From: Raphanus sativus
Lineage: Eukaryota; Streptophyta; Magnoliopsida; Brassicales; Brassicaceae
Length of the DNA stretch: 64,000 nt
Direction: 5' to 3'
Assembly (NCBI RefSeq): GCF_000801105.2
Contig: NC_079515.1
Coordinates: forward strand, 10,664,001-10,728,000
The notes beneath the pieces were generated by a model. That model made no database searches, was not told the DNA's origin, and saw only the letters and a program-made list of their open reading frames with translations. This document shows positions 22,484-34,079 of this stretch, piece by piece (position 1 is the stretch's first letter; each line of letters begins with the position of its first letter). The translations under genes were made by a program, and so were the position numbers.

Positions 22484-23195
22484 TCATGAGTTTATGTCTT
22501 TGCCGTACGACCATTTCTTGAAAAAGTCCTCTGCTTTTTGAAACTCTCTTGCCTTTTTATACATTTGAAGAACGATACCCGTTGTGACTTCGTCAGGCGT
22601 CATCCCTATCTTACTCATCTTCCCTAACCAACAAAGGGCTAGTACTTTAGGCCCACCTTTGCTATAAACATCAATGAGAGTCCCATAGGTTGAGTTAATC
22701 GGCTTGATGCCTTTTCTGATCATTTCTTCCCACAAACTCTGAACATACCTCCATTTACGAGCTTTCCCAAGAATCCTAAGCATGATATTGTAATGAATCA
22801 CGTTCAGTTCATAGCATTCTTTGCTCTTAAACCACTCGAAAATCTCCACCGCTCTCTCCCACCGTGTCTGATCTTTCAAGATAATTGTCCTCTCCTTGTT
22901 GCTAAGCCTCTCCTCCCACGGACCTAACGCATCTCCAACACTTTTGATACGATATAGAGCCTCCAGAATAGCGGGAATACATCCTACGTAATTCAGACCT
23001 TTCATCTAACCATACCGTTTCCATTAAATTCAACACGACGCCTCCTCCGTCGCAGTCTCTGGTGATTCTCTGGTGTGTCCCCTTCTGCTTCACTTTCTTG
23101 AAGGATGGTACTCTGTCGAGAGGGAAGATGGGAAAGGTTTTTGTCGAACAGAGAACGTGTAAGCTACTTCCATCAAGGCGAAGATTCAGCAACAT
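22484..23195 (-). pseudogene. Truncated copy of the neighbouring PPR gene
   Basis: This repeats the first third of the PPR gene at 13544-16093. The start MLLNLRLDGSSLHVLCSTKT is conserved, but internal deletions remove parts of the N-terminal region and shift the frame. A second block (23005-22484) resumes with GCIPAILEALYRIKS and runs through the first PPR units to FFKKWSYGKD, where homology ends and a stop follows. Nearly all repeats are missing and the promoter-proximal leader is deleted, so a functional product is unlikely. Orientation is the same as the parent, about 7 kb away, with the F-box gene and transposons between. Confidence 0.9.
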
Positions 23196-23460
23196 TTTTC
23201 AGCTGCAACGAACATTTAGTTAATTCACGACATTTCTAGTTTTACAAAGGCGGTCCTTATTTTTATTTATTACTGAATATCGCCGACATTTCATTATTGA
23301 AACCTAAAGAACCTCAGAAAGCTATGTTATACTGCCATTCTTTAAGCCATGCTCTACAAGGATAGTTTGTATTGTGAAATATTTGTACTTGAGCTCAGTT
23401 GATGAAAAAGTTATACTTGAAACTTGAGATGTTACACATCCCATCTACCATGAGCTTCCT
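23196..23460 (-). repeat. Upstream part of the PPR duplication
   Basis: Matches parent sequence at about 16325-16560, including ttgtattgtgaa..tatttgtactt and cttgaaacttgag.tgttacac. It lacks the equivalent of roughly 16120-16325. Confidence 0.8.
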
Positions 23461-23970
23461 TTTTTGCCGTTTTGAATCCCAATATTGGAAAGAGATTTGC
23501 ATCTCCTTTAACTTCTCCAGGAAGGCACCTCAGGAATTAAGACAGAAGACTGTTTAGTTTCCAACTTCGGTTCCCATCAACATTTAGTTGTGTTACAGCA
23601 CCTCCATCGCATAAGTTCTTAACCAAATATCACAAGAATTTAGTAATAAAAAAGATAAATATAGTGAAAGAAATAAGATGCATGTTTTTAAAAGAGATCT
23701 TTTAAGACATCCTAAAAAATCAAATTTACACTTGTCCACTTGTACGTGAATCTTTTTTTCTATATTTAAATTTTAAATCATTAGTTAAAGTACTATTACA
23801 ATAATATTTTAGTCTTTAGACATTTACTTTGAGTATATAACCAATAGACCTGCTCTTAAATCCATGGCAAACAAAGCTAAAGCTGATTTATCTCATAAAG
23901 GTGTTCTTTAAACAAGAAAATAGGAGAAATATGACTTGTGAGTTGTGAAAACTGCAAGAGAACTGGATAA
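23461..23970. other. Intergenic DNA, nothing recognised
   Basis: AT-rich spacer between the PPR copy and the Copia relic, with no convincing frame or repeat boundary. Confidence 0.4.
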
Positions 23971-24932
23971 ATGAAGAATCAATGCTGGATCCTTCATCCT
24001 CACCTCAGGCCACCATCCAAATTCAACCAGACAAGAGCACAAGAAGCTATCCAACATGTTACTCCACCTATCTGCACCAATTGTGAAGGAAGAGCCATAT
24101 TGTCATCCACCTATGCTGTTGGAGTTTCTTCTCAGCCATCTCAGGATACAAACTCTGGTAAAACCGGTAGTAATATTTTAAACGCATCAGAAAATTCTAA
24201 ACCATTTATCATAGATTCATAAGCATTCTATCACATGATTAGAGACTCTGGTCTTATTAGCAATGCAGATTCTACTCTAATAACTGTTGTGATTGTAAAT
24301 GGTGAGATAATACCTAATAGAGTCATTAGAAATATGGAACTTTTTGATAAGAAGTCTAAAACATTTTACATGCTCTCATTTACATCTAACTTGCTATCGG
24401 TTAAAAAGACCACTACGGATCTTAATTGCAATCTCATTTTCAGTTCTAATGATGTTTTTTTTTTTTTTTGGACAAACAGTTCTAATGATGTTTATTTTCA
24501 TGATATTGAGAATAGTAAAATGCTTAAAAATGTGTACAAGGAAGACTTGTATTTGCTAGAAGACACCAAACTTAATTATTTTTCTTTTATGCTTTTAATT
24601 CCATTTTTGTTTTAGCTAATGATGTATTGTGACATGGTAGATAGGTCACTCCCACTCTCGTGCCCTGGCGTTGATGTTGCCTAATCTCTATTTTAAGAAT
24701 TATAGTTGTGAATGTTGCATTCTTGAAAATGATCCCAAAATACCTGAGATCTACTAACACTTTATTGTTTCCTTTACAAACAGTATTGGAGTCTTTCAAC
24801 AAAAAGAGTATTGAAGTCATGTATTGTAAATCATTAATTATAAGACCAGTCACTCAGTCACAATACTTTAGGTTCACTGATGAGATGTTATACTTCGTTC
24901 CCAGACGGTTTCAATTTTTATCCTTTGAGTGA
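23971..24932 (+). pseudogene. Copia-type retrotransposon gag-pol relic
   Basis: The frame at 23971 reads CWILHPHLRP, the segment after the gag zinc knuckle. The frame at 24235 carries a protease core (MIRDSGLISNADSTL, then SFTSNLLSVKK and NDVYFHDIENSKML...DLYLLEDTKLNY). Traces of the integrase zinc-binding region (CECCILEND) and FTDE-like remains continue to about 24932 with many stops. No LTRs were found. A micro-insertion at 24441-24493 interrupts it. Confidence 0.8.
24441..24493. repeat. Micro-insertion with 17-bp direct repeat inside the Copia relic
   Basis: cagttctaatgatgttt occurs at 24441-24457 and 24477-24493. Between the copies is a T-run plus ggacaaa. Because Copia protein sequence reads through both copies, the duplication is clearly secondary. 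Confidence 0.8.
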
Positions 24933-24935
24933 TTT

Positions 24936-25353
24936 TGTTTATATAATTGGCAGAATATATACTGTCTTACTTCCTAACATATCTAGAAAATGGTAAGAGG
25001 AGAATGGTGTAAAGAATATCGAAGCAATCATGTACTTTCATATATACTTTGTTTTTTGGGTTCGAGACTCGTAAAATACTAAAATTGTATTTTGGTTTTC
25101 AGACTACTATGTTCTTCATTGTAAATTATTTTGGATATTATTATAAATTTCAAAACTATATTCGTCAAGAACATTGCTACATATGCATCTATATTGTGTA
25201 TGTATCCGTATTATACATAAATTTCATGTATCTTTACATCAAATTCTAAATCTAAAAACAAAAAAACAAATAAAAATGAAAAGATAAAATCACGTGGAAA
25301 TGGATCTAACTCATTGAACAAAACCCTGAATAGTTTTGTGTTTGGTGTGGTTA
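24936..25353. other. Intergenic DNA / 3' flank of IAA2
   Basis: AT-rich, no gene seen. The IAA2 3' untranslated region must start at 25353 and read leftward; its end cannot be fixed from sequence. Confidence 0.4.
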
Positions 25354-25953
25354 TCATAAGCCAGAGTCTAAAGCGAGAGCATCAGGTCCTTTCATGATTC
25401 TGAGTCTCTTACAAGAGGAAGAGAACATATCCCATGGAACATCACCAACCAACATCCAGTCTCCATCTTTATCCTCGTACGTTGGTACAACTTCAGATCC
25501 GTTGTACCCTTCTCTTTCGTTGTATTCACCTATTGTGCACTTGAACATGTTCTCTAACTCCCTGAGAAGCTCTGGATAGTTTTTATATGTTTTGAGATCG
25601 ATTTTACGTAGGTATGGAGCTCCGTCCATACTCACTTTCACATAGCTCACACTGTTGTTGTTCTTACGGTAAGATCTCACCGGAGGCCAACCAACGATTT
25701 GAGTTCTGTAAATTAGCAAAGAATATCATTAGTATAACAATTCATCAGCTAATTCGAAAGAATAAATTGGAACTCAGATCTTTACTTACTTCGTAGGAGG
25801 TGTAGATTCTTCCTCGTTATCGCTTTGATATTGACGCTTGATGCTTCTAACACAAGAAACATCTTGTTCTTCCTTAACTTTCTCTGTTCCAGGTAATCCA
25901 AGACGAAGCTCTGTGTCCTTAAGGTTAATCTCATTGACTTTCTCGTACGCCAT
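25354..25953 (-). CDS. IAA2: Aux/IAA auxin co-repressor IAA2
   Basis: A short-lived nuclear repressor of auxin response. It binds ARF transcription factors and is degraded through TIR1/AFB when auxin is present. Two exons: 25953-25790 and 25705-25354, joined by a GT...AG intron (gtaagt...ttacag), giving 171 residues; Arabidopsis IAA2 has 174. Domain I has the EAR-type TELRLGLPG, which recruits TOPLESS. Domain II has the degron [10 protein letters not shown]. Domains III/IV (PB1) run from [19 protein letters not shown], with the key lysine, through [17 protein letters not shown] to [10 protein letters not shown]. The product ends ALDSGL. All domains are intact, so it is probably functional. 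Synteny with CIPK7 and the PPR gene supports IAA2 over its close relative IAA1. Confidence 0.95.
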
Positions 25954-26097
25954 TGTTTTTCAAAATCAAGATTTCTTTCTCTATATGCTTTTGTGTAATA
26001 TATCCAAGGCAGAATCCTTCTCTTGTTCTTGCTATTGTTATTGTTCTTGTTGGTGAGTTTGGTTGATGAATGATGATGGACTTAGGAAAGAGGAGAG

Positions 26098-26197
26098 GGA
26101 TATATAAAGGTGGGAGAAGATGCATAGAAGTTAGGTTTAAAAGAAGAGAGATAGAAGTTGTCGGGAGCATGAAAGGCAAAAATGAGGCAAGGGGACA
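26098..26197 (-). promoter_or_regulatory. IAA2 promoter: TATA-like box and two auxin-response cores
   Basis: Upstream of the IAA2 ATG (25953) the minus strand reads ctttatatatccc at about 26098-26110, a plausible TATA box. Further up are TGTCGG on the plus strand (26159-26164) and TGTCCC on the minus strand (26192-26197). TGTC-core sites, with TGTCGG as a strong variant, are ARF binding sites. Their opposite orientation fits ARF dimers. Function is inferred. Confidence 0.45.
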
Positions 26198-26360
26198 AAG
26201 GTAGGACACAAACGCTATGGCCGCCCATGTGGACTCGACTCTTCCTTTATTCCACGCTCCTTATTTGCCTCCGCCAACTTTGCATACGCTACATCTTAGC
26301 CGTTGATTATGTCTTTCCTTTTCTTTTTCAAAGGGTATAATTATTAGGTCTCTAATTATT

Positions 26361-26593
26361 ACTCCCTCCGTTTCATATTAAGTGTCGTTTTAGAGAATTT
26401 TTTTCGTTGCAAAATAAGTGTCGTTTTAGAGTTATCAATGCAAAATTTATTAACTTTATTCTCCATTCTATTTTTCTATTGGTTGAATTGTATCGATAAT
26501 GATGTTTTTATATTGAAAATATGCAAAATTAAATGCTTTCTTAATCCGTGTGCACAAGTGTAAAACGACATTTATAATGAAATAGAGGGAGTA
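26361..26593. mobile_element. Stowaway MITE with TA duplication
   Basis: The ends ctccctccgtttcatatt and its inverse (tgaaatagagggag) lie at 26363-26591 between TA dinucleotides. An internal repeat of the aagtgtcgttttaga motif is present. It has no coding capacity and lies about 400 bp upstream of IAA2. Confidence 0.85.
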
Positions 26594-26813
26594 TAAGGGA
26601 CCATAGGAAATAGAGAAAAAAGAAAAAGAAAGAAGAAATGATGAATTAGAACTTGGAATTCTATCTACCGACACGGAAATAAAGCAAACATAAGAAAAAT
26701 ATAGTAGAATTTAAAATATTTTATTTATTGTTTCTACGTTTCTTTGTTTTGCATCTTTTAAAAGTGTATTTATTTTTTATATCTCGGTATAAAATATGAG
26801 TGTTGATAATTAT

Positions 26814-27083
26814 TACTCTCTTTGTTTAATAGTAACTTTTGTCTCGTAATATTTCATGCACTTCATGTTTTGGCTTATTGCACAAAAATAAAAAAATTAC
26901 ATTTCTCTAAAACTTTTTTTTAAAGATATAATTTTAAATTCAATTTGTCAATAATTAAAAAACTGTAAATCCAATTGGTTGAACAATTTCTAATAAAATT
27001 AAAATCAACCTTAAAATTTTAAAACTTCATGTACATTAAAAAAATAATCGTTTTAAATATCATTTATATTGAAACGGAGGAAC
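26814..27083. mobile_element. Diverged Stowaway-like MITE
   Basis: The left end tactctctttgttt and the right end tattgaaacggagga are decayed versions of the same inverted repeat. No clear frame. Confidence 0.55.
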
Positions 27084-27212
27084 TGTTTGTAAGCAAAGAC
27101 AGAAACGTATATTTTACCAAAAGAAACTGTTTTTAAAGATATATATTTACTGCTGGTTTAGAATTTTATTATTAATTTTGTTTGAAATTATTTTCACAAA
27201 TATCATATATAA

Positions 27213-28335
27213 TTAGGTGTTTTGTCCGCACATACGGACCTAAACATTTTGTAGTTACTTATTATTATATGCATTTATAATTGAAAAGACTATAATGATA
27301 AATTATTTTTATATTCATTTGAAAATTCTTACTTCTTAATTATATATTTTTGCAAATTTATTTATACATAATATTCATTATATAGAAATAAATATTAAAA
27401 GTCACTCAATATTCTTTTTCCAATTATATAGAATTAAGAATTTTATTTGATTAATATTTAGTTATATATTTTATGTTTTTAAATTTTTATTAAAATATTT
27501 TTCAGATAAAAAAATATATTATATTTTTTATTTTAAAAATGATTTTTTTATTCTGAATAATTCTTACTGTTACTAATTTAAATCAATTATCTAATCAAAT
27601 AAAATAAATTTCGTTTTTATTTTTCAGCTTATTTAATATTTTATCCATTAAAAGTATAAACGATATTAACCACTATAACTTTTATATATACATATATTTA
27701 TTATCTTTTTATTTTAAAATATATTTTTAGATTCTGAATAATTCTTACTGTTACTAATTTAAATCAATTATCTAATCAAATAAAATAATTTTCGGTTTTA
27801 TTTTTCAGTTTATTTAAGGTTTTATTCATTAAGGGTATAAACGATATTAAATATTATAACTTTTAATATGAGAGCTCGAATGTAAAAAAAATATTAAGGT
27901 ATCATTAACTTTGACCACTCCAGCTTTTAACGTAAGAGCTCCATTGCGAAAATACTTCGCATATAATAATATTCCAAAAGGTTTAAATCAAAAATCTAAT
28001 TATTTATATTTGAAAAGTTTATCTTAATTTTTAACTTGTATAATAGAAAAAAATATTTCTAGATAATAACAAAAAAATATATATATATATATATAAAATT
28101 ATCTTTGTTCAAAAAAAAGAATTATTTTGTTTTTAGAATATTTTTTATCAATTATCTAACATAATATATAAATCAAATATATTTAATATAAAATTCGTTT
28201 TTCTTATAATATAAATTATATTTAAAATTTGTTTAAAAGTATCATTTTATTTAAGCACTCCAATTTTTAAGGTGAGAACTCAAAAAGTTGAGAGCTCATT
28301 TGTGAAAAAAATCACTTAACAAATAATAGTATAAA
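27213..28335 (-). mobile_element. Helitron 3' end with internal 181-bp tandem duplication
   Basis: At 27213-27243 the plus strand reads ttaggtgttttgtccgcac and completes a gtccgcacatacggac hairpin. On the minus strand this is a hairpin followed by CTAA and T, a Helitron 3' end. A 181-bp segment starting ttctgaataattc is repeated at 27551 and 27732. The 5' end is not resolved, because another Helitron begins at 28336. Confidence 0.5.
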
Positions 28336-30147
28336 CTAGATTTTGATCCGCGCTTAGAAAGAGCGGGATTATTTTTGTTGACATATTTATTACCCTATTT
28401 ATTTGCTTACTAATATGTTTGTATGTATTTGGTTTTCGGTTTTGTTCTAATTTGTATTTTTTTTGTTTTCAGATTCATTCCAGTTTGATTTCCATTTCTC
28501 GATTCAAGAAATATAAGAATAGTTTGGTTATTTATGAATTTGAATTTGATTTTAGTTTGGTTAACTTAGTTTTCGGTTTGGTTCGAATAACAATGTTAAG
28601 AATCCGTTAAAATTTTGAGTTCAATTCGACTATGGTCCGGTTCTTGTTTTTAGATAATTTACAGTAATTGGGGTAAAAATGATCGAATTTTTGGAAAAAT
28701 AACGGATAATTCAGATAAATATAGATATTTTAGCTAAAGCGTAATCGAGTGATTCTATTCTAGCAGAAAATTAAAATAATTTTAAATATTTTGGATAAAA
28801 AATAGTATGAAAATTCATATTTTGGGTAGAAATATAAGAATTGTTCGGTTATTTATGAATTTGTATTTGATTTTGGTTTGGTTAATTTGGTTTCCGGTTT
28901 GGTTTGGAAAACCATTAAAATTTCGAGTTCAATTCGACTATGGCCCGGTTTTTTTTTTGGATAACTTAGAGTAATTAGGGTAAAATGATGTTTTGAAATT
29001 TCAGAAAAAAATAATGGATAAGTCGGATAAATTTAGATACTTTGGATAAAAAATATTCGGGTGATTCTATTTTAGCATACAATTAAAAATAATTTCAAAT
29101 ATTTTGGATAGAAATAGTAGGGAAATCCGTCTTTGTGTAGTTCAGTTTATAGATAGTATTTTAGAATATTTTATCATTTTAAAATTAAATATAATAAATA
29201 TTTTAAAAATATATAGACTGTATTTTGAATATTTGGATTTCCATTTGGTTTTTAGTTTGGTTTTGATTTGGTTGTAGTTTTTATGTCCCAAGATATAGGA
29301 CATGTTTAGATATTATAAATATTAATCCGGTGTTGATTTTTTTTTTTTTTTGGAAAATACTATTACTAAGAACATAATAATAAACTAAATTTATTTTAAA
29401 TGTTTGGTAAATATTATATCATATAATAGATACTTTTGCTAAAAAAATATTCAGGTGATTCTATTCTAGCAGAAATTAAAAATAATTTCAAAAATTTTGA
29501 ATAAAAATAGTAGGGAAATCCTTTTTTCTTTGTAGTTCAGTTTATAGATAGTAGTTTTAGAGTATTTTATAATTTTAAAATTAAATTTTATCATTTTAAA
29601 AATATATAAACTTTATTTTGTTTATTTGGATATCCATTTGGTTTTTATTTTGGTTTTAATTTGGTTTTAGTTTTTATGTCTCCAAGATATAGGAATTGTT
29701 TAGATATTTATAAATATTAATCCGGTGTTGATTTTATTTTTTTAATTTGGAAAATACTATTACTAAGAACATAATAATAAATTAAATTTATTTTGAATGT
29801 TTGGTAAATATTATATCAAATAAGTATACTATTATAGTAATATTGTTATACTTATAGAAATATGAACTCAATTATTCATTTAATTAGGACTATATATTGA
29901 GAATAATTGATATATTCTGAGGTGGACAGTAAATAAAAAAAAATTAACATATTATAACTTACCATATATTTTCGATTGTAAATAAGGTAGGGTCTGCAAT
30001 TTATTTTTAAATATCAGCTATTTATTTGGTTGTTATAACTAATTTATATAATTTATTAATTAAAATTAAATGATAATGGCATTCTTATAAATAGTTTAAA
30101 AAATCAAGGGGATGTCTGAAAAATATCTGCTGTTTTAATTATATTGA
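28336..30147 (-). mobile_element. Helitron (1.8 kb) with internal tandem repeats
   Basis: The 3' end on the minus strand is a hairpin (about 28348-28372, ccgcgctt/gagcggg) followed by CTAG at 28336-28339 and T. The 5' end, read from 30147 leftward, is TCAATATAATTAAAACAGC, a typical crucifer Helitron start, preceded by A. Inside, a segment of about 350 bp (ggttatttatgaatttg to gtgattctatt.tagca) is present at about 28500-28800 and 28840-29120. A related block recurs at 29100-29440 and 29490-29830. No Rep/helicase is encoded. Confidence 0.75.
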
Positions 30148-30788
30148 TATGCCTATAATTTAATTTTAAATTTTTTTTCGTAAGGGTATAATCCATGGGG
30201 TATAATATATATATATATATATCCATTTTGATCTATAAGAACACGTGTTGTACTGAAACGACATTCAAAGCCAAATTTAAAAAAAAAGTAAAACATCACA
30301 ATTCCATGATGGGATATTCACAGAGTTTCCCAAGCACTCTTCTAGCTCAGGAATTTATGGAAGTTACATTCAAATGTTGCCGACCAAGTTATTCGCATTT
30401 ATCATTTGTGCGTATAAATACGTTTTACTTTATATCAACAGTAGTTTATCTTAAGTTTTTGGTAAAAAATGGTTTCACTTATATTTTTTGGTAAGAAAAT
30501 GGTTTCACCTATTTGTGAGGAACTAAACAATATAAATATTTTATCCCCACAAAAATTGAATCTGAATAGTGGAGTGATTACTAGATACACCTTTACCATT
30601 AAACCAGGAGCTCGTTGGTAAGTTTTTGTATCTTGGGGAATCCTCCATCATAATTTGAACCGCATTTGTATATTATGAGTTGGAAAATGCTAATAATTCT
30701 GTTTTCGGTAGATTAATGGAGAATAAGAGAGGGAGACCCATGTGGATAAGGTCCAATGTGTTGGTAATTGATAGATGAATGTGTTTTT

Positions 30789-32415
30789 GGGAAAATCCCA
30801 TGAAAAACCTTCAAAGTGACAACTATTTCCACTTTAAACCTCCAAAGACTATGCTTACATAATAAACCTTGAAACTAATAACATTGTTAACAAAAACTGT
30901 AAAAGTGGTCTACGTGTTTTGTATTATATTAAGATGGACAGAAATATAAACTATGTTAAGGTCATAAGTAACTCCGTTAAAGTTGTAAGTAACTCCGTCT
31001 CTTTTGATTAAACATGTGCCTTTTTACAATTAATTATATTTTTAATAGAATTATCACATATTTTGAAACAAAATAACTAAATATCTTAAAGAACGACGAC
31101 GAATTTTATCATCATCCTGGATTAGAAAAAACTCTACACCACTTCTCTGGCTCCGTTTTAAGCAAGGCCTCCGCAAAAGGATCATATGTCTCTACCATCT
31201 TCATTTTATCCTCATATTCCCCTTCATGATAGCTGTACGCTACACCCCAAAACAGATTTTTATATTCTGACCGCAAAAAAGATTTTTTCCAATTACCGTA
31301 TATATGTCTTGCACACATACGATGTTCTGCTTTGGGAAGCTCAGCAGCTATGGCATGGATAATAACCTGAAAAACAAATATGTTATCATCAAACTCAAAG
31401 TTCAGATTATATAACTAGCATATATATTACTTTTTGCTTATCAGAAATGATAGTAAGATAAGATCGTTGCCTATCCCTAAGTTGAGATCTATTTTGAGTT
31501 TTTTCCCAAACCAGCCCAAAGTATCCTTGTTTTCACGTTTAACAACAGCCCACGCAATGGGATACATCTTGTTATCTGCATCTCTACCGACAGCTGCAAG
31601 CAAATCACCTTCCAAATCCCACTTTAAAAAGCATCCATCAAGGCCAATTCCTGGTCTACAACATTTTTTCCAAGTCGTCCGGAATTCTTCAAAACAAATA
31701 TAGAAACAAACAAACTGTTGTACACCATTGACAGCAGCAGTGCAGATCTCTGTAGTGATACCTTTGTTTGATCTTTTAAGCTCAGCCTCATAATCCCATA
31801 GCTTACCAAACTGAATGGTTTGAGCTTCAAGGACTGTGTCCAAAGCAATCCGTCTGCCTTTGTAACACTTCGAAATATTCACAACGATGTTATAATGTTC
31901 CTTTATCATGTCTTTTATCTCTGCGGTCTGTAAATTAACATTTCTTCTAATTTCTTCTCTAGACAGACCTGCAATCACACCTTGCTTCATCATTGATACT
32001 CGACTTGATTTTCCATGGTTATGCTTGTTGTGACAAACTTTCACCATCCACTTGTTCAATGGCCGCTCAACCGAACAATATATTCTCCAAGGGCAGTCAC
32101 TCTTACAACATATAGTAGCTATCCTCGTTGCTTCTGACTTTGTCATTTTAACATCATATTGAATATTCAGTGAGTAACGTAGTAGCTGATCCTTGAAAAT
32201 TCAGCAATGCATGTTTAACCAAAAGAGACGGAGTTACTTACGACGTTAACAGAATTTATAATTATGTCCATCTTAATATAGCCAAAAATACGTAGACCAC
32301 TTTTACAGTTTTTATTAAGAATGTCTTTACTTTCAAGGGTTATTATGGAAACCTAATATTTGGAGGTTTAAAGTGGAAGTACTTGTCACTTTGAAGGTTT
32401 TTCATGGGATTTCCC
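30789..32415 (-). mobile_element. Mutator-like element (TIR-MULE) with long inverted repeats
   Basis: The ends gggaaaatcccatgaaaaac and the inverse of its right counterpart match for well over 130 bp, through a shared aaaactgtaaaagtggtc block. The damaged transposase at 31112-32146 lies between them. I could not find a matching 9-bp target duplication. At 1.6 kb it is much shorter than an autonomous MULE. Confidence 0.8.
31112..32146 (-). pseudogene. MULE transposase fragment, frameshifted
   Basis: The N-terminal part has the zinc-ribbon-like CPWRIYCS...NKHNH segment of MuDR-type DNA binding. The DDE core starts with GIGLDGCFLKWDLEGDLLAAVGRDADNKMYPIAWAVV. Just after GIGND the frame shifts; the expected TIISDKQK is read in another frame. 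A GT...AG intron (gtaatat...tttcag) then leads to an exon with VIIHAIAAELPKAEHRMCARHIYGNWKK, which ends by 31112 without the rest of the catalytic domain or a SWIM finger. It is a non-functional remnant of a MURA-like protein. Confidence 0.88.
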
Positions 32416-32835
32416 TTTTCTTATATATTCAAATGCAGAATAAGCCATGTGCTTTCTTATATATTTGTCGTTTTAATCATAAAATTATTTTCCTTAGAAT
32501 TGGTTGTGGAGGAGAGAGGATCCACGTGCTATATGTACACTGAATCATAAAACTTAAAAGTAAAAGTGTAATTTTAATTCCCCCCATAGATTGCGCTTAA
32601 TTATGTACATTAGCTCGTACTCCGCATGCGTTTTGATGTTTTCGTTGGATTTATTCAATGGATTTAGCAGTTTTAGACATATTTTTTTCCTACTTTTGAG
32701 ATAAAGATTCCTTCTAAATGTTCTTGCCCCCTCCAATATCCCAAACATTAGATAAGTAAAGAGATGCAAGATACGTAGCCCCTCTTCAGTTATAACAAAC
32801 TCCAGCAATGTATCTGCTCACTAATTAGAGAAGCA

Positions 32836-32881
32836 TGCACGAGTGTATACCATTTTTTTTGGTTAATTGCACGAATGAATA
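32836..32881. repeat. Micro-insertion with imperfect 14-bp direct repeat
   Basis: tgcacgagtgtata (32836-32849) and tgcacgaatgaata (32868-32881) flank a T-run plus ggttaat. Two mismatches indicate an older event. Confidence 0.5.
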
Positions 32882-33432
32882 TTTTAGTTAACCACAGATT
32901 TCCAAAATCACTTTTACATAGTGGGAAACTATATTCTTGAAAATAATAATTTATTTGTATGTTTGTATTGTTCATGCGCTTTTTAGTCTTCACCAAAACT
33001 TTGAAAGAGCTTCCAAAAATAGGATGAGCTCCATTAGCTTATTGTGAGTACACGTTGAATAATGGGCTTCTTTGCTTAATAACAAAAAAACAATTAATTA
33101 GATTTTGGAAGATAGGGTAGAGAGAGATAGGAAGAGAAGGAAAAGTAGGAAGAGAGGGAGTGTTCTTAGTTAGTTAGTGATTTTTTCATTTTTTGTGTAT
33201 ACTAGATGTAATTTTTCTTGAATAATAGATATCTTTCTTTTTCTACTAGGTATTTTTTATAATTTTTAAAAATGGCTTCACCTATTTGATGAAAATATAT
33301 CTACTGGATATTGTTTTAGGAATATCAGTTAGAAAACCACGAATAAAAAGATAATTAGGAATGCACGCAATAAAATTACTATTTAGGTAGCTAGATAAGT
33401 GGAGCAAAGCCAAGTTCCCAAATTTCTTAGTC

Positions 33433-33553
33433 TTTTTTTGTCAACAACAATACAGAGTCATGTAGATTCTGTAAACTAAATTGGGAGCTCTGTATCTATA
33501 TGGACAATAAACGACGGTTGTTACTTCATACTGTGTGCTAAACTGTTCGCTTT
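33433..33553 (-). mobile_element. Short LINE 3'-end fragment
   Basis: About 120 bp match the 3' end of the LINE at 36005-36887: the T-run, gtcaacaacaatacagagtc and the catactgtgtgctaaactg part of the RNase H end. It is an extremely 5'-truncated copy of the same family. Confidence 0.65.
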
Positions 33554-33719
33554 TTTGTTTTGCGTTTTTGATATATGAATGATTACGCTATTTTTATTTT
33601 TTTTCTACTAGATATTCTTTTTATATTTTTTTTTTTGAATTTTTTTCACCTTTTTAGTTTAAAACCTAATCATTATAAATAGGTTTTCCAGTTTGAAACG
33701 AACCTATGTGATGGTAATT

Positions 33720-33900
33720 TAACCAAGTGGTCTTGGCCTATCGATAAAAAACTCACAGCTGTGAATACTGCTCTAGGTTCGATTCTCCTTGGTAATCCAG
33801 ACTGCTTTAAATGATGAGAATACATAGAATGTGGTGGACTTCATAAAATTAGTCTTTGGACCTAAAAAATATTTGAGATCCCACTATTATAAAAAAAAAT
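33720..33900 (+). mobile_element. Possible tRNA-related SINE
   Basis: aagtggtcttggcc resembles a pol III A box. ggttcgattct about 50 bases later matches a B box, and an A-rich tail follows near 33890. The distance and order fit a tRNA-derived SINE. No cloverleaf with paired acceptor stem could be drawn, so it is not a tRNA gene. Confidence 0.35.
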
Positions 33901-34079
33901 TATGTGTTTGTAATTTTAGTCATAATCCTTTTACCACTTAGACCAAGAAGTCCTAATTCTACTAGATATATTGGATGCTTATATTGATGATTTCTAAAGC
34001 TATTTGTATTTTTTCATGATTCTGATATCCGAATATTTTAAAAGACTCCCGATTACCACCTAACCGTTCCGGAAATCTG

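Noticed and set aside
31434..31703. 89-codon plus-strand frame
   Set aside because: It is the antisense shadow of the MULE transposase.
33720..33790. tRNA gene
   Set aside because: A- and B-box-like motifs are present, but paired acceptor and anticodon stems cannot be drawn.
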